Source of the DNA: Labrys wisconsinensis
Lineage (GTDB): Bacteria > Pseudomonadota > Alphaproteobacteria > Rhizobiales > Labraceae
Direction: 5' to 3'
Length of the DNA: 64,000 nucleotides
Assembly: GCF_030814995.1 (NCBI RefSeq)
Contig: NZ_JAUSVX010000006.1
Span: 62,001-126,000 of the forward strand
Position 1 is the stretch's first letter. Every line of letters starts with the position of its first letter. A program made the translations under genes and the position numbers. This document shows, in pieces, positions 57,104 to 64,000 of this stretch. Below the pieces are notes generated by a model, which saw only the letters and a list, made by a program, of their open reading frames with translations, was not told the origin of the DNA and did no database searches.

Positions 57104-59221
57104 CTACCCCTCGATCTTCGAGAAGTCGGCGACCGTCCGGGTCGCCGCGCGCATCTCGTCCAGCAGCTTCAGGCGGTTGGCCCGCAGCGCCCGGTCGTCG
57201 GCATTGACCAGGATCTTGTCGAAGAAGGCGTCCACCGGCGGGCGCAGCCGTGCCAGTGCCGCCATCGCCGCTTCGAAATCCTCCCGCTCGACCGCGGCCG
57301 CCACGGCGGCCTTGGCGGTCTGGAGCGCGGCATGCAGCGCCGTCTCCTCCGGCTCGGCCAGGAGCGCGGCGTCGGCCCCGCCGGCGAAGGCGCCGTCGCC
57401 GTCCTTCTTCTCCTCGGCCCGCAGGATATTGGCGGCGCGGCGCGTGCCGGCCAGCAGCGTGCGGCCATCCTCGCTGTCGAGGAAGCGACCCAGCGCCTCG
57501 ACGCGGCGCACGATCAGGAGCAGGTCGTCCTGGCCGCCGAGCGCGAACACGGCGTCGACCAGATCGTGACGGGCGCCCTGCTCGCGCAGCTGCACCTTCA
57601 GCCGGTCGGCGAAGAAGGCGAGGAGGTCGCTGCTCGACTCGGCGGCTCCGGCGCCGGGCATCGGCGTCAGCGCCATGCCGAGCGGCCCGGCGAGCGGCAG
57701 GCGCAGCTCGTTCTCCAGCACGGTCCGGATCACCCCGAGCGCCGCGCGCCGCAGCGCATAGGGGTCCTTGCTGCCCGTCGGCTTCTCGTCGATGGCCCAG
57801 AAGCCGGCCAGCGTGTCGAGCTTGTCGGCCAGCGCCACGGCGATCGCCACCGGGTCGGCGGGGACGCGGTCGCCCGCACCCTTGGGCCGGTAATGGTCCT
57901 CGACCGCGGCGGCGACCGAGGCATCCTCGCCCTGCGCCGCGGCGTAGTAGCGCCCCATCAGGCCCTGGAGCTCGGGAAACTCGCCGACCATCTCGGTCAT
58001 CAGGTCGGCCTTGGCGAGCCGTGCCGCCCGCCGGGCCTTGGCCGCATCGGCGCCGACCAGCGGCGCGAGCGTGGCCGCCAGGGCTTCGATGCGGTCGATG
58101 CGGGCGGCCTGGGTGCCGAGCTTCTCGTGGAACACCACCTTGAGGTCGGCGAGCTTGCGCAGCCGCTGGTCCAGCGGCTTGCCTTCAGCCTCGAAGCCGG
58201 GCAGGGGCTTGAGGTCGGTCTCCCAGAAGAACTTGGCGTCGGACAGCCGCGCCCGGATCACCCGCTGATTGCCGGCGACGATCTCGCGGCCCCCGTCCTT
58301 GGCCTCGATATTGGCCACCAGCACGAAATGGTTCGAGAGCTTGCCGGTCGAGGGATCGCGCACGACGAAGCATTTCTGGTTGGCGCGGATCGTCGCCTGG
58401 ATCGCCTCGTCCGGCACGCCGAGAAAGCCTTCGTCGAAGGAGCCGAGCAGCACTACCGGCCATTCCACCAGCCCGGCGGCCTCGTGCAGCACCGCTTCAT
58501 CCTCGACCAACTCCAGGCCGCGGGCGAAGGCGAGGGTCTTGGCATCGGCCAGGATGATGTCGCGGCGGCGAGCGGGGTCGAGCACCACCTTGGCGGCCTC
58601 GAGCTTGCGCACGTAATCGCCGAAGTGCTTCACCTGGATCGGACCGCCCGCCATGAAGCGATGGCCGCGGGTGATGTCGCCGACGCTGACGCCCTCGATC
58701 TCGAAGCGGACCACCTCCGGATCCTCGGTCTCCGGCCCGAAGGTGCAGAGGATCGAGTGCAGCGGCCGCACCCAGCGCAGGTTGCCCGAGCCCCAGCGCA
58801 TCGATTTCGGCCAGGGGAAGGTGCGCACCACCTCCGGCACGATCTCGGCGATCAGCTCGGCCACCGCGCGGCCGGGCTTTTCCAGGATCGCGACATAGAA
58901 CTCGCCCTTCTTCGGGTCGCTCTCGATCCTCGCCTGATCGATGGACGCCAGGCCGGCGGATTTGAGGAAGCCTTGCAGCGCCGCCTCCGGCGCGCCGACG
59001 CGCGGGCCCTTGCGCTCTTCGCGCGTGTCGGGCTGGCGCGCCGGCAGGCCTTGCACGGTCAGCGCCAGGCGGCGCGGCGTGGCATAGGCCGAGGCGCCCT
59101 CGTAGAGCACGCCGCGCGCCACCAGGGCGTCGGTGACGAGCTTCCTGAGGTCGTCGGCCGCCTTGGCCTGCATGCGGGCGGGGATTTCTTCGGAGAACAG
59201 TTCCAGGAGGAGGTCGGGCAT
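57104..59221 (-). CDS. glyS: Glycyl-tRNA synthetase beta subunit
   Basis: The 705-residue subunit starts [21 protein letters not shown], the standard GlyS beginning, and has [58 protein letters not shown] and a C-terminal anticodon-binding [22 protein letters not shown]. It binds and helps charge tRNA-Gly with the alpha subunit, and is encoded next to it (49-bp gap). Confidence 0.97.
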   Translation of the reverse strand: MPDLLLELFSEEIPARMQAKAADDLRKLVTDALVARGVLYEGASAYATPRRLALTVQGLPARQPDTREERKGPRVGAPEAALQGFLKSAGLASIDQARIESDPKKGEFYVAILEKPGRAVAELIAEIVPEVVRTFPWPKSMRWGSGNLRWVRPLHSILCTFGPETEDPEVVRFEIEGVSVGDITRGHRFMAGGPIQVKHFGDYVRKLEAAKVVLDPARRRDIILADAKTLAFARGLELVEDEAVLHEAAGLVEWPVVLLGSFDEGFLGVPDEAIQATIRANQKCFVVRDPSTGKLSNHFVLVANIEAKDGGREIVAGNQRVIRARLSDAKFFWETDLKPLPGFEAEGKPLDQRLRKLADLKVVFHEKLGTQAARIDRIEALAATLAPLVGADAAKARRAARLAKADLMTEMVGEFPELQGLMGRYYAAAQGEDASVAAAVEDHYRPKGAGDRVPADPVAIAVALADKLDTLAGFWAIDEKPTGSKDPYALRRAALGVIRTVLENELRLPLAGPLGMALTPMPGAGAAESSSDLLAFFADRLKVQLREQGARHDLVDAVFALGGQDDLLLIVRRVEALGRFLDSEDGRTLLAGTRRAANILRAEEKKDGDGAFAGGADAALLAEPEETALHAALQTAKAAVAAAVEREDFEAAMAALARLRPPVDAFFDKILVNADDRALRANRLKLLDEMRAATRTVADFSKIEG

Positions 59222-59270
59222 CGGGCTGGTCCGGACAGGGGGCGGCGGGGACGGGCGGGGCGTGCGGCGG

Positions 59271-60209
59271 TCAGCCGCCGGCGCGGGCGCCGCCGCCGGC
59301 CTCCGTCCTCACCCAGGCCTCGCCGCACGCCTTGGCCAGCTCGCGCACCCGGAGGATGTAGCTCTGCCGCTCGGTCACCGAGATCGCGCCGCGCGCGTCG
59401 AGCAGGTTGAAGCGATGGCTGGCCTTGATGCACTGGTCATAGGCCGGCAGGGCCATGTCGTGATGACCGCCCTTGTCGCCGGCCGCCAGCAGCGCCCGGC
59501 ATTCCATCTCCGCGTCGAGGAAATGGCGCTTCAACATCTCGATGTCGGCATGCTCGAAATTGTGGCGCGAATATTCCTGCTCCGCCTGCAGGAACACCTC
59601 GCCATAGGTGACCTTCTCCGCGCCCTCGCGGCCGTTGAAATTGAGGTCGTAGACGTTCTCCACGCCCTGCACATACATGGCGAGGCGCTCGAGGCCGTAG
59701 GTGAGCTCGCCCGAGACCGGATTGCACTCCTGGCCGGCCACCTGCTGGAAATAGGTGAACTGCGACACTTCCATGCCGTCGCACCAGCATTCCCAGCCCA
59801 GGCCCCAGGCGCCGAGCGTCGGGCTCTCCCAGTCGTCCTCGACGAAGCGGATGTCGTGCAGCAGCGGATCGACCCCGATCGCCGCGAGCGAGCCGAGATA
59901 GAGCTCCTGCAGGTCCGGCGGCGAGGGCTTCAGGATCACCTGGAACTGGTAATAATGCTGCAGCCGGTTCGGGTTCTCGCCATAGCGCCCGTCCTTGGGC
60001 CGGCGCGAGGGCTGGACATAGGCGGCGTTCCAGCGCCGGGGGCCGAGCGAGCGCAGCGTCGTGGCGGGATGGAACGTACCGGCGCCGACCTCCATGTCGT
60101 AGGGCTGCAGCACCACGCAGCCATAGTCGGCCCAGTAGCGCTGCAAGGTCAGGATCAGGCCCTGGAACGATCGGTCCGGGCGCATATGCGGAGGGAGGTC
60201 GGCAGCCAT
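59271..60209 (-). CDS. glyQ: Glycyl-tRNA synthetase alpha subunit
   Basis: The 312-residue catalytic subunit has [39 protein letters not shown] at the start, [42 protein letters not shown] and [18 protein letters not shown]. It has the class II synthetase fold and forms glycyl adenylate. glyQ precedes glyS in the usual order. Family length is about 300. Confidence 0.97.
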   Translation of the reverse strand: MAADLPPHMRPDRSFQGLILTLQRYWADYGCVVLQPYDMEVGAGTFHPATTLRSLGPRRWNAAYVQPSRRPKDGRYGENPNRLQHYYQFQVILKPSPPDLQELYLGSLAAIGVDPLLHDIRFVEDDWESPTLGAWGLGWECWCDGMEVSQFTYFQQVAGQECNPVSGELTYGLERLAMYVQGVENVYDLNFNGREGAEKVTYGEVFLQAEQEYSRHNFEHADIEMLKRHFLDAEMECRALLAAGDKGGHHDMALPAYDQCIKASHRFNLLDARGAISVTERQSYILRVRELAKACGEAWVRTEAGGGARAGG

Positions 60210-60274
60210 GGTCTCTCGCGGGGGCGCAATGTGCGGCGCACCCTAAGCAGCTTCTCGCGGCTTTCGCCACGATT

Positions 60275-60348
60275 GATTTTGCATCCCCGATGCAAAATCG
60301 ACGCTGCTCAGATCCTCGAGTGCAGGCAGGTTCGCGAGAACCTGCCTG
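60275..60348. repeat. Two perfect hairpins upstream of glyQ
   Basis: GATTTTGCAT-CCCCG-ATGCAAAATC (60275-60299) and CAGGCAGGTTC-GCGA-GAACCTGCCTG (60323-60348) are perfect inverted repeats in the 196-bp spacer between glyQ and the small membrane-protein gene. They have no U-tract. They may be REP-like elements, or fold in the leader of the glyQ transcript. Confidence 0.6.
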
Positions 60349-60405
60349 GCCATGCCGCCCTTCAAGGCAAGGAAGGCGCCCGGTCGAACGGACGCGCAGA
60401 GCCGC

Positions 60406-60582
60406 TCAGCGATGCGGCCGCCACTCCCCGGTCACGGGGTCACGCCGCAGAGTATGGGTGTCCTTGACGCGGACCGGCACCGCGTCGAGCTCGCGATTGA
60501 CGCGCTGCCATTCACGCCGGAGCACGCTCACGACGACGATGGCGGCCGCAACGGTGGCGACGGTGGCAAGGACTGGCGGCAT
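60406..60582 (-). CDS. Small membrane-anchored conserved hypothetical protein
   Basis: The 58-residue product MPPVLATVATVAAAIVVVSVL... has one hydrophobic N-terminal helix (about 3-22), then a charged cytoplasmic part RREWQRVNRELD, and ends VKDTHTLRRDPVTGEWRPHR. A small gene of this type often lies between the S49 peptidase and glyQ in Hyphomicrobiales. Function is unknown; the fold is too short for enzymatic activity. Confidence 0.7.
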   Translation of the reverse strand: MPPVLATVATVAAAIVVVSVLRREWQRVNRELDAVPVRVKDTHTLRRDPVTGEWRPHR

Positions 60583-60606
60583 GGCGATCCTCTCGTTGGT
60601 TTGTCA

Positions 60607-61497
60607 CTATAATCCGAAACGCGCCCAGATTGCACGTGTTTCCAATGTCGCAAGCGCCTCCTCCGCCAGGCGGGGGCTGACGGGTTCGGCGGCGCCGGCG
60701 AGGCGGCGCATCAGGAAGCCGCGCTCGGATGCGACCGTCTTGAGCCTGACCTTGTCGCCGAAGCGCTGGCGCAGGCTCGAGCGCACGTCGCCGATGGCGT
60801 CGGCAAGGCCGAGCTCGATCGCCTTGCCCGCCGTCCAGAAGGCGCCCGAGAAGAGCTCCTCCTCGGTGCCGTTGAGGCGCTCGCCGCGGCGCTCCTTCAC
60901 CAGGGCGATGAACAGCGCATGGATCTCCTGCTGCAAGGCCTCGAGCCGTGCCACGTCCTCCGGATTCTCCGGCCGGAACGGGTCGAGCATCGCCTTGGAG
61001 CGGCCGGCGGTATGGACGCGCCGCTCGACGCCGATCTTCTCGATCAGCCGGTCGAAGCCGAAGGAGGCGGAGACGACGCCGATCGACCCCAGGATCGAGG
61101 TGGGGTCGGCGATGATCTCGTCGGCGGCGCAGGCGATCATGTAGCCGCCCGAGGCCGCCACGTCCTCGACGAAGGCATAGACCGGCAGCTTCTTCTCGGC
61201 GGCGAGCGCCCGGATGCGGCGCATGATCAGGTGCGACTGGGCGGGCGAGCCGCCGGGCGAGTTGATCACCAGCGCCACCGCCTTGGCGCCCTTGGCCGAA
61301 AAGGCGCGGTCGAGCGCGTCGGCGATCCGCGCCATGTTGAGGCCGCTGCGCAGCGGCGCGGTCGGCCCGATCACGCCGGAGAGCCGCAGCACCGGCACCA
61401 GCGGCGCCGGCTCGCGCCACCGCGCCGGCAGCAGCCGGCGCAGGCCGGCCAGGAAAGGGTGGGGACGGGCCGCGCCAGGGGCGGCGGAATTGATCAT
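60607..61497 (-). CDS. S49 family (SppA/SohB-like) serine peptidase
   Basis: The 296-residue protein has the S49 core ALVINSPGGSPAQSHLIMRRI, the nucleophile Ser in VEDVAASGGYMIACAADEIIAD, and the catalytic Lys region AGRSKAMLDPFRPEN. There is no obvious N-terminal membrane anchor, so it may be cytoplasmic or peripherally bound. It cleaves signal peptides or membrane protein fragments. ATG at 61497 was preferred because GGAG lies six bases before it; another ATG and a TTG are directly upstream. Confidence 0.92.
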   Translation of the reverse strand: MINSAAPGAARPHPFLAGLRRLLPARWREPAPLVPVLRLSGVIGPTAPLRSGLNMARIADALDRAFSAKGAKAVALVINSPGGSPAQSHLIMRRIRALAAEKKLPVYAFVEDVAASGGYMIACAADEIIADPTSILGSIGVVSASFGFDRLIEKIGVERRVHTAGRSKAMLDPFRPENPEDVARLEALQQEIHALFIALVKERRGERLNGTEEELFSGAFWTAGKAIELGLADAIGDVRSSLRQRFGDKVRLKTVASERGFLMRRLAGAAEPVSPRLAEEALATLETRAIWARFGL

Positions 61498-61691
61498 CAT
61501 GCTCTCCAAAATGGCGGAGTCTGTGCCGCAAATAAGGCGGCGTCGTTCATCATGATGAACCGTAGATGAACGATGTCATCAAGATGCGTTCAGTCCCTGC
61601 GGCAATAATGCTAACGTCAGGACACCGGACCGATCCGTTGGGCGGCAGGGTCGGGATTGACCGGTAGCAGCAGCAATCGGAGGAAGCATCC

Positions 61692-62012
61692 ATGCTCCGT
61701 AAGATCGTGTTGGCCGTCGCTCTCGCCCTCGGGCTTGGCGGCGGAGCTCTCGTGACAGGTTCGGCCCAGGCGGCGGTGGCGCAGACCGCGTTGCCGGCCA
61801 TCGATCCGGCCCGGACCGCGTCACCTGCCACGATGCAGTTCGCCTACTACTACTATCGTGTATACCATCGTCACTATCACTACTACAGGCCTCGGTACTA
61901 TAGGCCTCGGTACTACTACAGGCCGCATTACTACAGGCCCTGCCGCATCGTCTGGGTCAAGCGGTGGAACTATGGTCGCCGCTACTATGTGAGGCGTCGC
62001 GTGTGCTATTGA
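61692..62012 (+). CDS. Secreted Tyr/Arg-rich hypothetical protein
   Basis: The 106-residue protein has a signal peptide (about 1-27, ending AQA), then a C-terminal half extremely rich in Tyr, Arg and His with tandem YYRPRY units (about residues 52-83), and two late Cys residues. Similar small cationic YRP-repeat proteins recur in Hyphomicrobiales with no known function; envelope adhesion or heme/metal binding are possible. GGAGG precedes the ATG. Confidence 0.8.
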   Translation: MLRKIVLAVALALGLGGGALVTGSAQAAVAQTALPAIDPARTASPATMQFAYYYYRVYHRHYHYYRPRYYRPRYYYRPHYYRPCRIVWVKRWNYGRRYYVRRRVCY

Positions 62013-62063
62013 TGCGAGCTTGAGAGAACCTGCCCGTCATGCTTGACGGACGGGCCACCGCTT

Positions 62064-62100
62064 CGGCCGGCAGGGCGGCGCGCCCCTGCCGGCCGTTTCG
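62064..62100 (+). terminator. Terminator after the Tyr-rich gene
   Basis: CGGCCGGCAGGG and CCCTGCCGGCCG arms (62064-62075 and 62084-62095) with an eight-base loop are followed by TTTCGTTTCG. It lies between convergent genes. Confidence 0.7.
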
Positions 62101-62112
62101 TTTCGGGCCGCC

Positions 62113-62880
62113 TCATGCCCCGGGAAACCAGGCGATCGCCGCCGTGCCGCGATGCAGCGCTTCGGCCGTGGCGGTGAAGCCGCCCGGGGGCTCGTGCAGC
62201 ACCAGCGGCGGCAGCAGCACGGGCAGGGCTCGGCTGCCCTTGACGGCACGGACGATCAGACGCGTCGCCGCCGCCTCGGCCCGTGGCGACACGGGCTTCA
62301 GCCGGATGTCGCCGAAGCGGCCGGCGAGGGCCGTGAGCAGGCGCGGCAGGGCGTCGGCGCGGTGGATCAGCGCCAGCACGCCGCCGGGCCGGAGCAGCGC
62401 CGCCGCCGCGCAGATCCAGGCTTCGTCCGTCGCGGCGGGCAGCACATGCGCCTGGCGGCGATAGGCGTCCGGCGAGGCGCGCACCGCGCCGGGCAGGTGG
62501 AAGGGCGGGTTCATCATCACCATGCCGGCGCTGTTCGGGGCGAGGCCCGCGGCGGTGCGCTGGCGCGCCGGGGCGGTGACGTCGGCCTCGATCACGGCCA
62601 CGCGTGCGGACAAGCCGTTGGCCTCGACATTGCCGCGCGCCAGGGCCGCGATGGCCGGATCGAGCTCGACCAGCACGACGCGGCAGCCGGGAACCCGCGC
62701 CGCCAGCGCCAGGCCGGCGGCACCGACGCCGGCGCCGAGATCGAACACCGTGTCGTTGGCGCCGGGGGAGAGGGCGGCCGCCAGCAGCGCCGCGTCGGTG
62801 CCGGCCCTGTGGCCCTTCGGCGGCTGCGACAGGACGAGCCGCCCGCCGAGGAAGGCGTCGCGCGTCGGCGCCGTGCTCAC
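62113..62880 (-). CDS. TrmN6-like methyltransferase
   Basis: The 255-residue Rossmann methylase begins at GTG 62880, overlapping the DUF2007 stop by GTGA. SAM-binding VFDLGAGVGAAGLALAARVPG and the catalytic NPPF (MVMMNPPFHLPG, about residue 137) fit tRNA1(Val) A37 N6-adenine methylases (YfiC/TrmN6). It is possibly an N6-methyladenine RNA or DNA enzyme; the substrate cannot be proven here. Confidence 0.88.
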   Translation of the reverse strand: MSTAPTRDAFLGGRLVLSQPPKGHRAGTDAALLAAALSPGANDTVFDLGAGVGAAGLALAARVPGCRVVLVELDPAIAALARGNVEANGLSARVAVIEADVTAPARQRTAAGLAPNSAGMVMMNPPFHLPGAVRASPDAYRRQAHVLPAATDEAWICAAAALLRPGGVLALIHRADALPRLLTALAGRFGDIRLKPVSPRAEAAATRLIVRAVKGSRALPVLLPPLVLHEPPGGFTATAEALHRGTAAIAWFPGA

Positions 62881-63101
62881 GCCGGCCTGAGCTCGTGGGC
62901 GAGGCCGGCGTCGCGGATCAGGGTGCGCGCCTGCTGGGCTCGGCTCGCCTCGACCAGGATGCGCCGCGGCAGCATGCCGATCGAGCCTTCCAGCACGCTC
63001 ATATGCGTGTCGAGCACCATGTAGCCGATGCCCGCCCCGTCGAGCAGCGCCTCGACATAGGAAATCAAAACCGCGTCGTTGGTACGCATGAGCTCTTCCA
63101 T
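62877..63101 (-). CDS. DUF2007 small protein
   Basis: The 74-residue product reads MRTNDAVLISYVEALLDGAGIGYMVLDTHMSVLEGSIG and RRILVEASRAQQARTLIRDAGLAHEL, a DUF2007 (putative signal-transducing protein) pattern. It overlaps the methylase gene and is divergent from the polyprenyl synthase, a common alphaproteobacterial order. A later Met (residue 5) is an alternative start. Confidence 0.9.
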   Translation of the reverse strand: MEELMRTNDAVLISYVEALLDGAGIGYMVLDTHMSVLEGSIGMLPRRILVEASRAQQARTLIRDAGLAHELRPA

Positions 63102-63267
63102 GGCTGGATTGTGGGTGCTCGCGCCGCCGGACGCAACGGGCAGATGCGCCGAGATGCCGCCTGTCCCCCGCTCGCCGGCGCAGGGCCGGGTTGCCGCGGG
63201 CGGCCATCGGGTCCTTGTGTCGGGAGCGCGGCGTTTCTATGGTGCCGGCGTTCAACGGAGACAGGCA

Positions 63268-64000
63268 GTGGGCGTTGTCGTTGCATTCGAGGACAAGTCG
63301 GCGGCCGGCGGATCGATCGATGCGATCGTCGCCCTGACCAAGGCGGACATGGCGCGGGTGAACGCTACCATCCTCTCGCGCACGGGATCCGAGGTCGCGA
63401 TGATTCCGGAAGTGGCCAACCACCTGATCTCGTCCGGCGGCAAGCGGCTGCGGCCGATGCTGACCCTGGCCACGGCCCAGCTCGCCAACCATCGCGGCGA
63501 CGGCCACATCAAGCTGGCGGCTTCGGTGGAGTTCATGCACACCGCCACGCTGCTGCACGACGACGTGGTCGACGAGAGCGACATGCGTCGCGGCAAGCCG
63601 GCCGCGCGCATGGTCTGGGGCAACGAGGCGAGCGTGCTCGTCGGTGACTTCCTGCTCGGCCAGGCCTTCAAGATGATGGTCGAGGTCGGCTCGCTGCGCG
63701 CCCTCGACATCCTGTCCAGCGCCGCCACCGTCATCGCCGAGGGCGAGGTCGCCCAGCTCGCGGCGGCCAAGAACACCGCCACCACCGAGGACGAGTATCT
63801 CGCGGTCATCCGCGGCAAGACCGCCGAGCTCTTCGCCGCGGCCTGCGAGGTCGGCCCGGTGCTGGCCGACCGGCCGCGCGAGGAGCAGGCTTCCTGCCGC
63901 TCCTTCGGCATGAATCTCGGCATCGCCTTCCAGCTCGTCGACGACGCGCTCGACTATGGCGGCTCCGACGTCAAGCTCGGCAAGAACATCGGCGACGATT
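63268..64000 (+). CDS. ispB: Polyprenyl diphosphate synthase (octaprenyl/decaprenyl, IspB-like), partial at window end
   Basis: The first 244 residues are present. Motifs are SSGGKRLRPML, the first Asp-rich motif LLHDDVVDESDMRRGKPAAR (about 92-111), GDFLLGQAFKMM, and the second FQLVDDALDY (about 222-231). It makes the long isoprenoid tail of ubiquinone and so feeds UbiA. The GTG start at 63268 has GGAG eight bases upstream; no ATG is available. The end lies beyond 64000. Confidence 0.92.
   Translation, partial: MGVVVAFEDKSAAGGSIDAIVALTKADMARVNATILSRTGSEVAMIPEVANHLISSGGKRLRPMLTLATAQLANHRGDGHIKLAASVEFMHTATLLHDDVVDESDMRRGKPAARMVWGNEASVLVGDFLLGQAFKMMVEVGSLRALDILSSAATVIAEGEVAQLAAAKNTATTEDEYLAVIRGKTAELFAAACEVGPVLADRPREEQASCRSFGMNLGIAFQLVDDALDYGGSDVKLGKNIGDD

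Overview
The window is about 70% GC. Its gene content points to an alphaproteobacterium of the order Hyphomicrobiales (Rhizobiales). Markers are the ctaCDB-coxF-ctaG-ctaE-DUF983-SURF1 cytochrome oxidase operon, an LsrB/VtlR-type LysR gene next to trxB with an AbcR-like small RNA downstream, and the cysQ-like/DUF4170/DUF374/kdtA/lpxK lipid A block. DUF2093, DUF6101, an ACC deaminase with its AcdR-like regulator, and short dispersed intergenic repeats fit the same order. I cannot name a genus. No rRNA, tRNA, CRISPR array, IS element or prophage was recognised; the region reads as ordinary chromosome with a few small accessory insertions.

Layout: 1-5772 is the aa3 cytochrome c oxidase operon (all minus strand). 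6101-7235 holds an IalB-like exported protein and a chromosomal ccdAB-type toxin-antitoxin pair. 7246-13236 holds an AidB-like acyl-CoA dehydrogenase, a KefB/C-type antiporter, a MATE exporter and a DUF937 protein. 13237-13783 is a gene-free nest of inverted repeats. 13784-17614 has a DUF1127 protein divergent from a LysR-cupin pair, then a nickel/cobalt exporter with its CsoR/InrS-like repressor and operator, and a GNAT enzyme. 17707-21202 is a four-gene divergent module: an NrtR-like degenerate Nudix regulator with DUF4291 on one side, and a vWA-like protein with a divergent PurA homologue on the other. This is the best candidate for an undescribed system.

21304-28721 holds a chemoreceptor, a PilZ protein, a DMT exporter, glutamate-cysteine ligase, two RlpA paralogues flanking an AT-rich spacer, and an ELM1-family protein. 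28741-31692 is trxB, lsrB/vtlR, the AbcR-like sRNA and rsmE. 31842-38441 holds ubiA and the lipid A/Kdo genes. 38655-45594 holds two NRAMP Mn transporters, an MntR repressor, xseA, and acdS divergent from acdR. 45765-46396 is a HigBA-like pair whose toxin gene seems to have an ATA where its start codon should be. 46589-52254 holds ppdK, an AcuI/YhdH reductase and a HerA-like ATPase.

52291-56963 contains two LysR genes and an LLM-SDR-NTF2 operon. 57104-61497 is glyS, glyQ, a small membrane protein and an S49 peptidase. 61692-64000 holds a Tyr-rich secreted protein, a TrmN6-like methylase, DUF2007 and the start of a polyprenyl diphosphate synthase.

Functional threads are aerobic respiration (oxidase, heme O and quinone prenylation), metal homeostasis (Ni/Co export, Mn import), redox control (TrxB, GshA, LsrB), outer-membrane lipid A synthesis, and several small regulator-enzyme cassettes.
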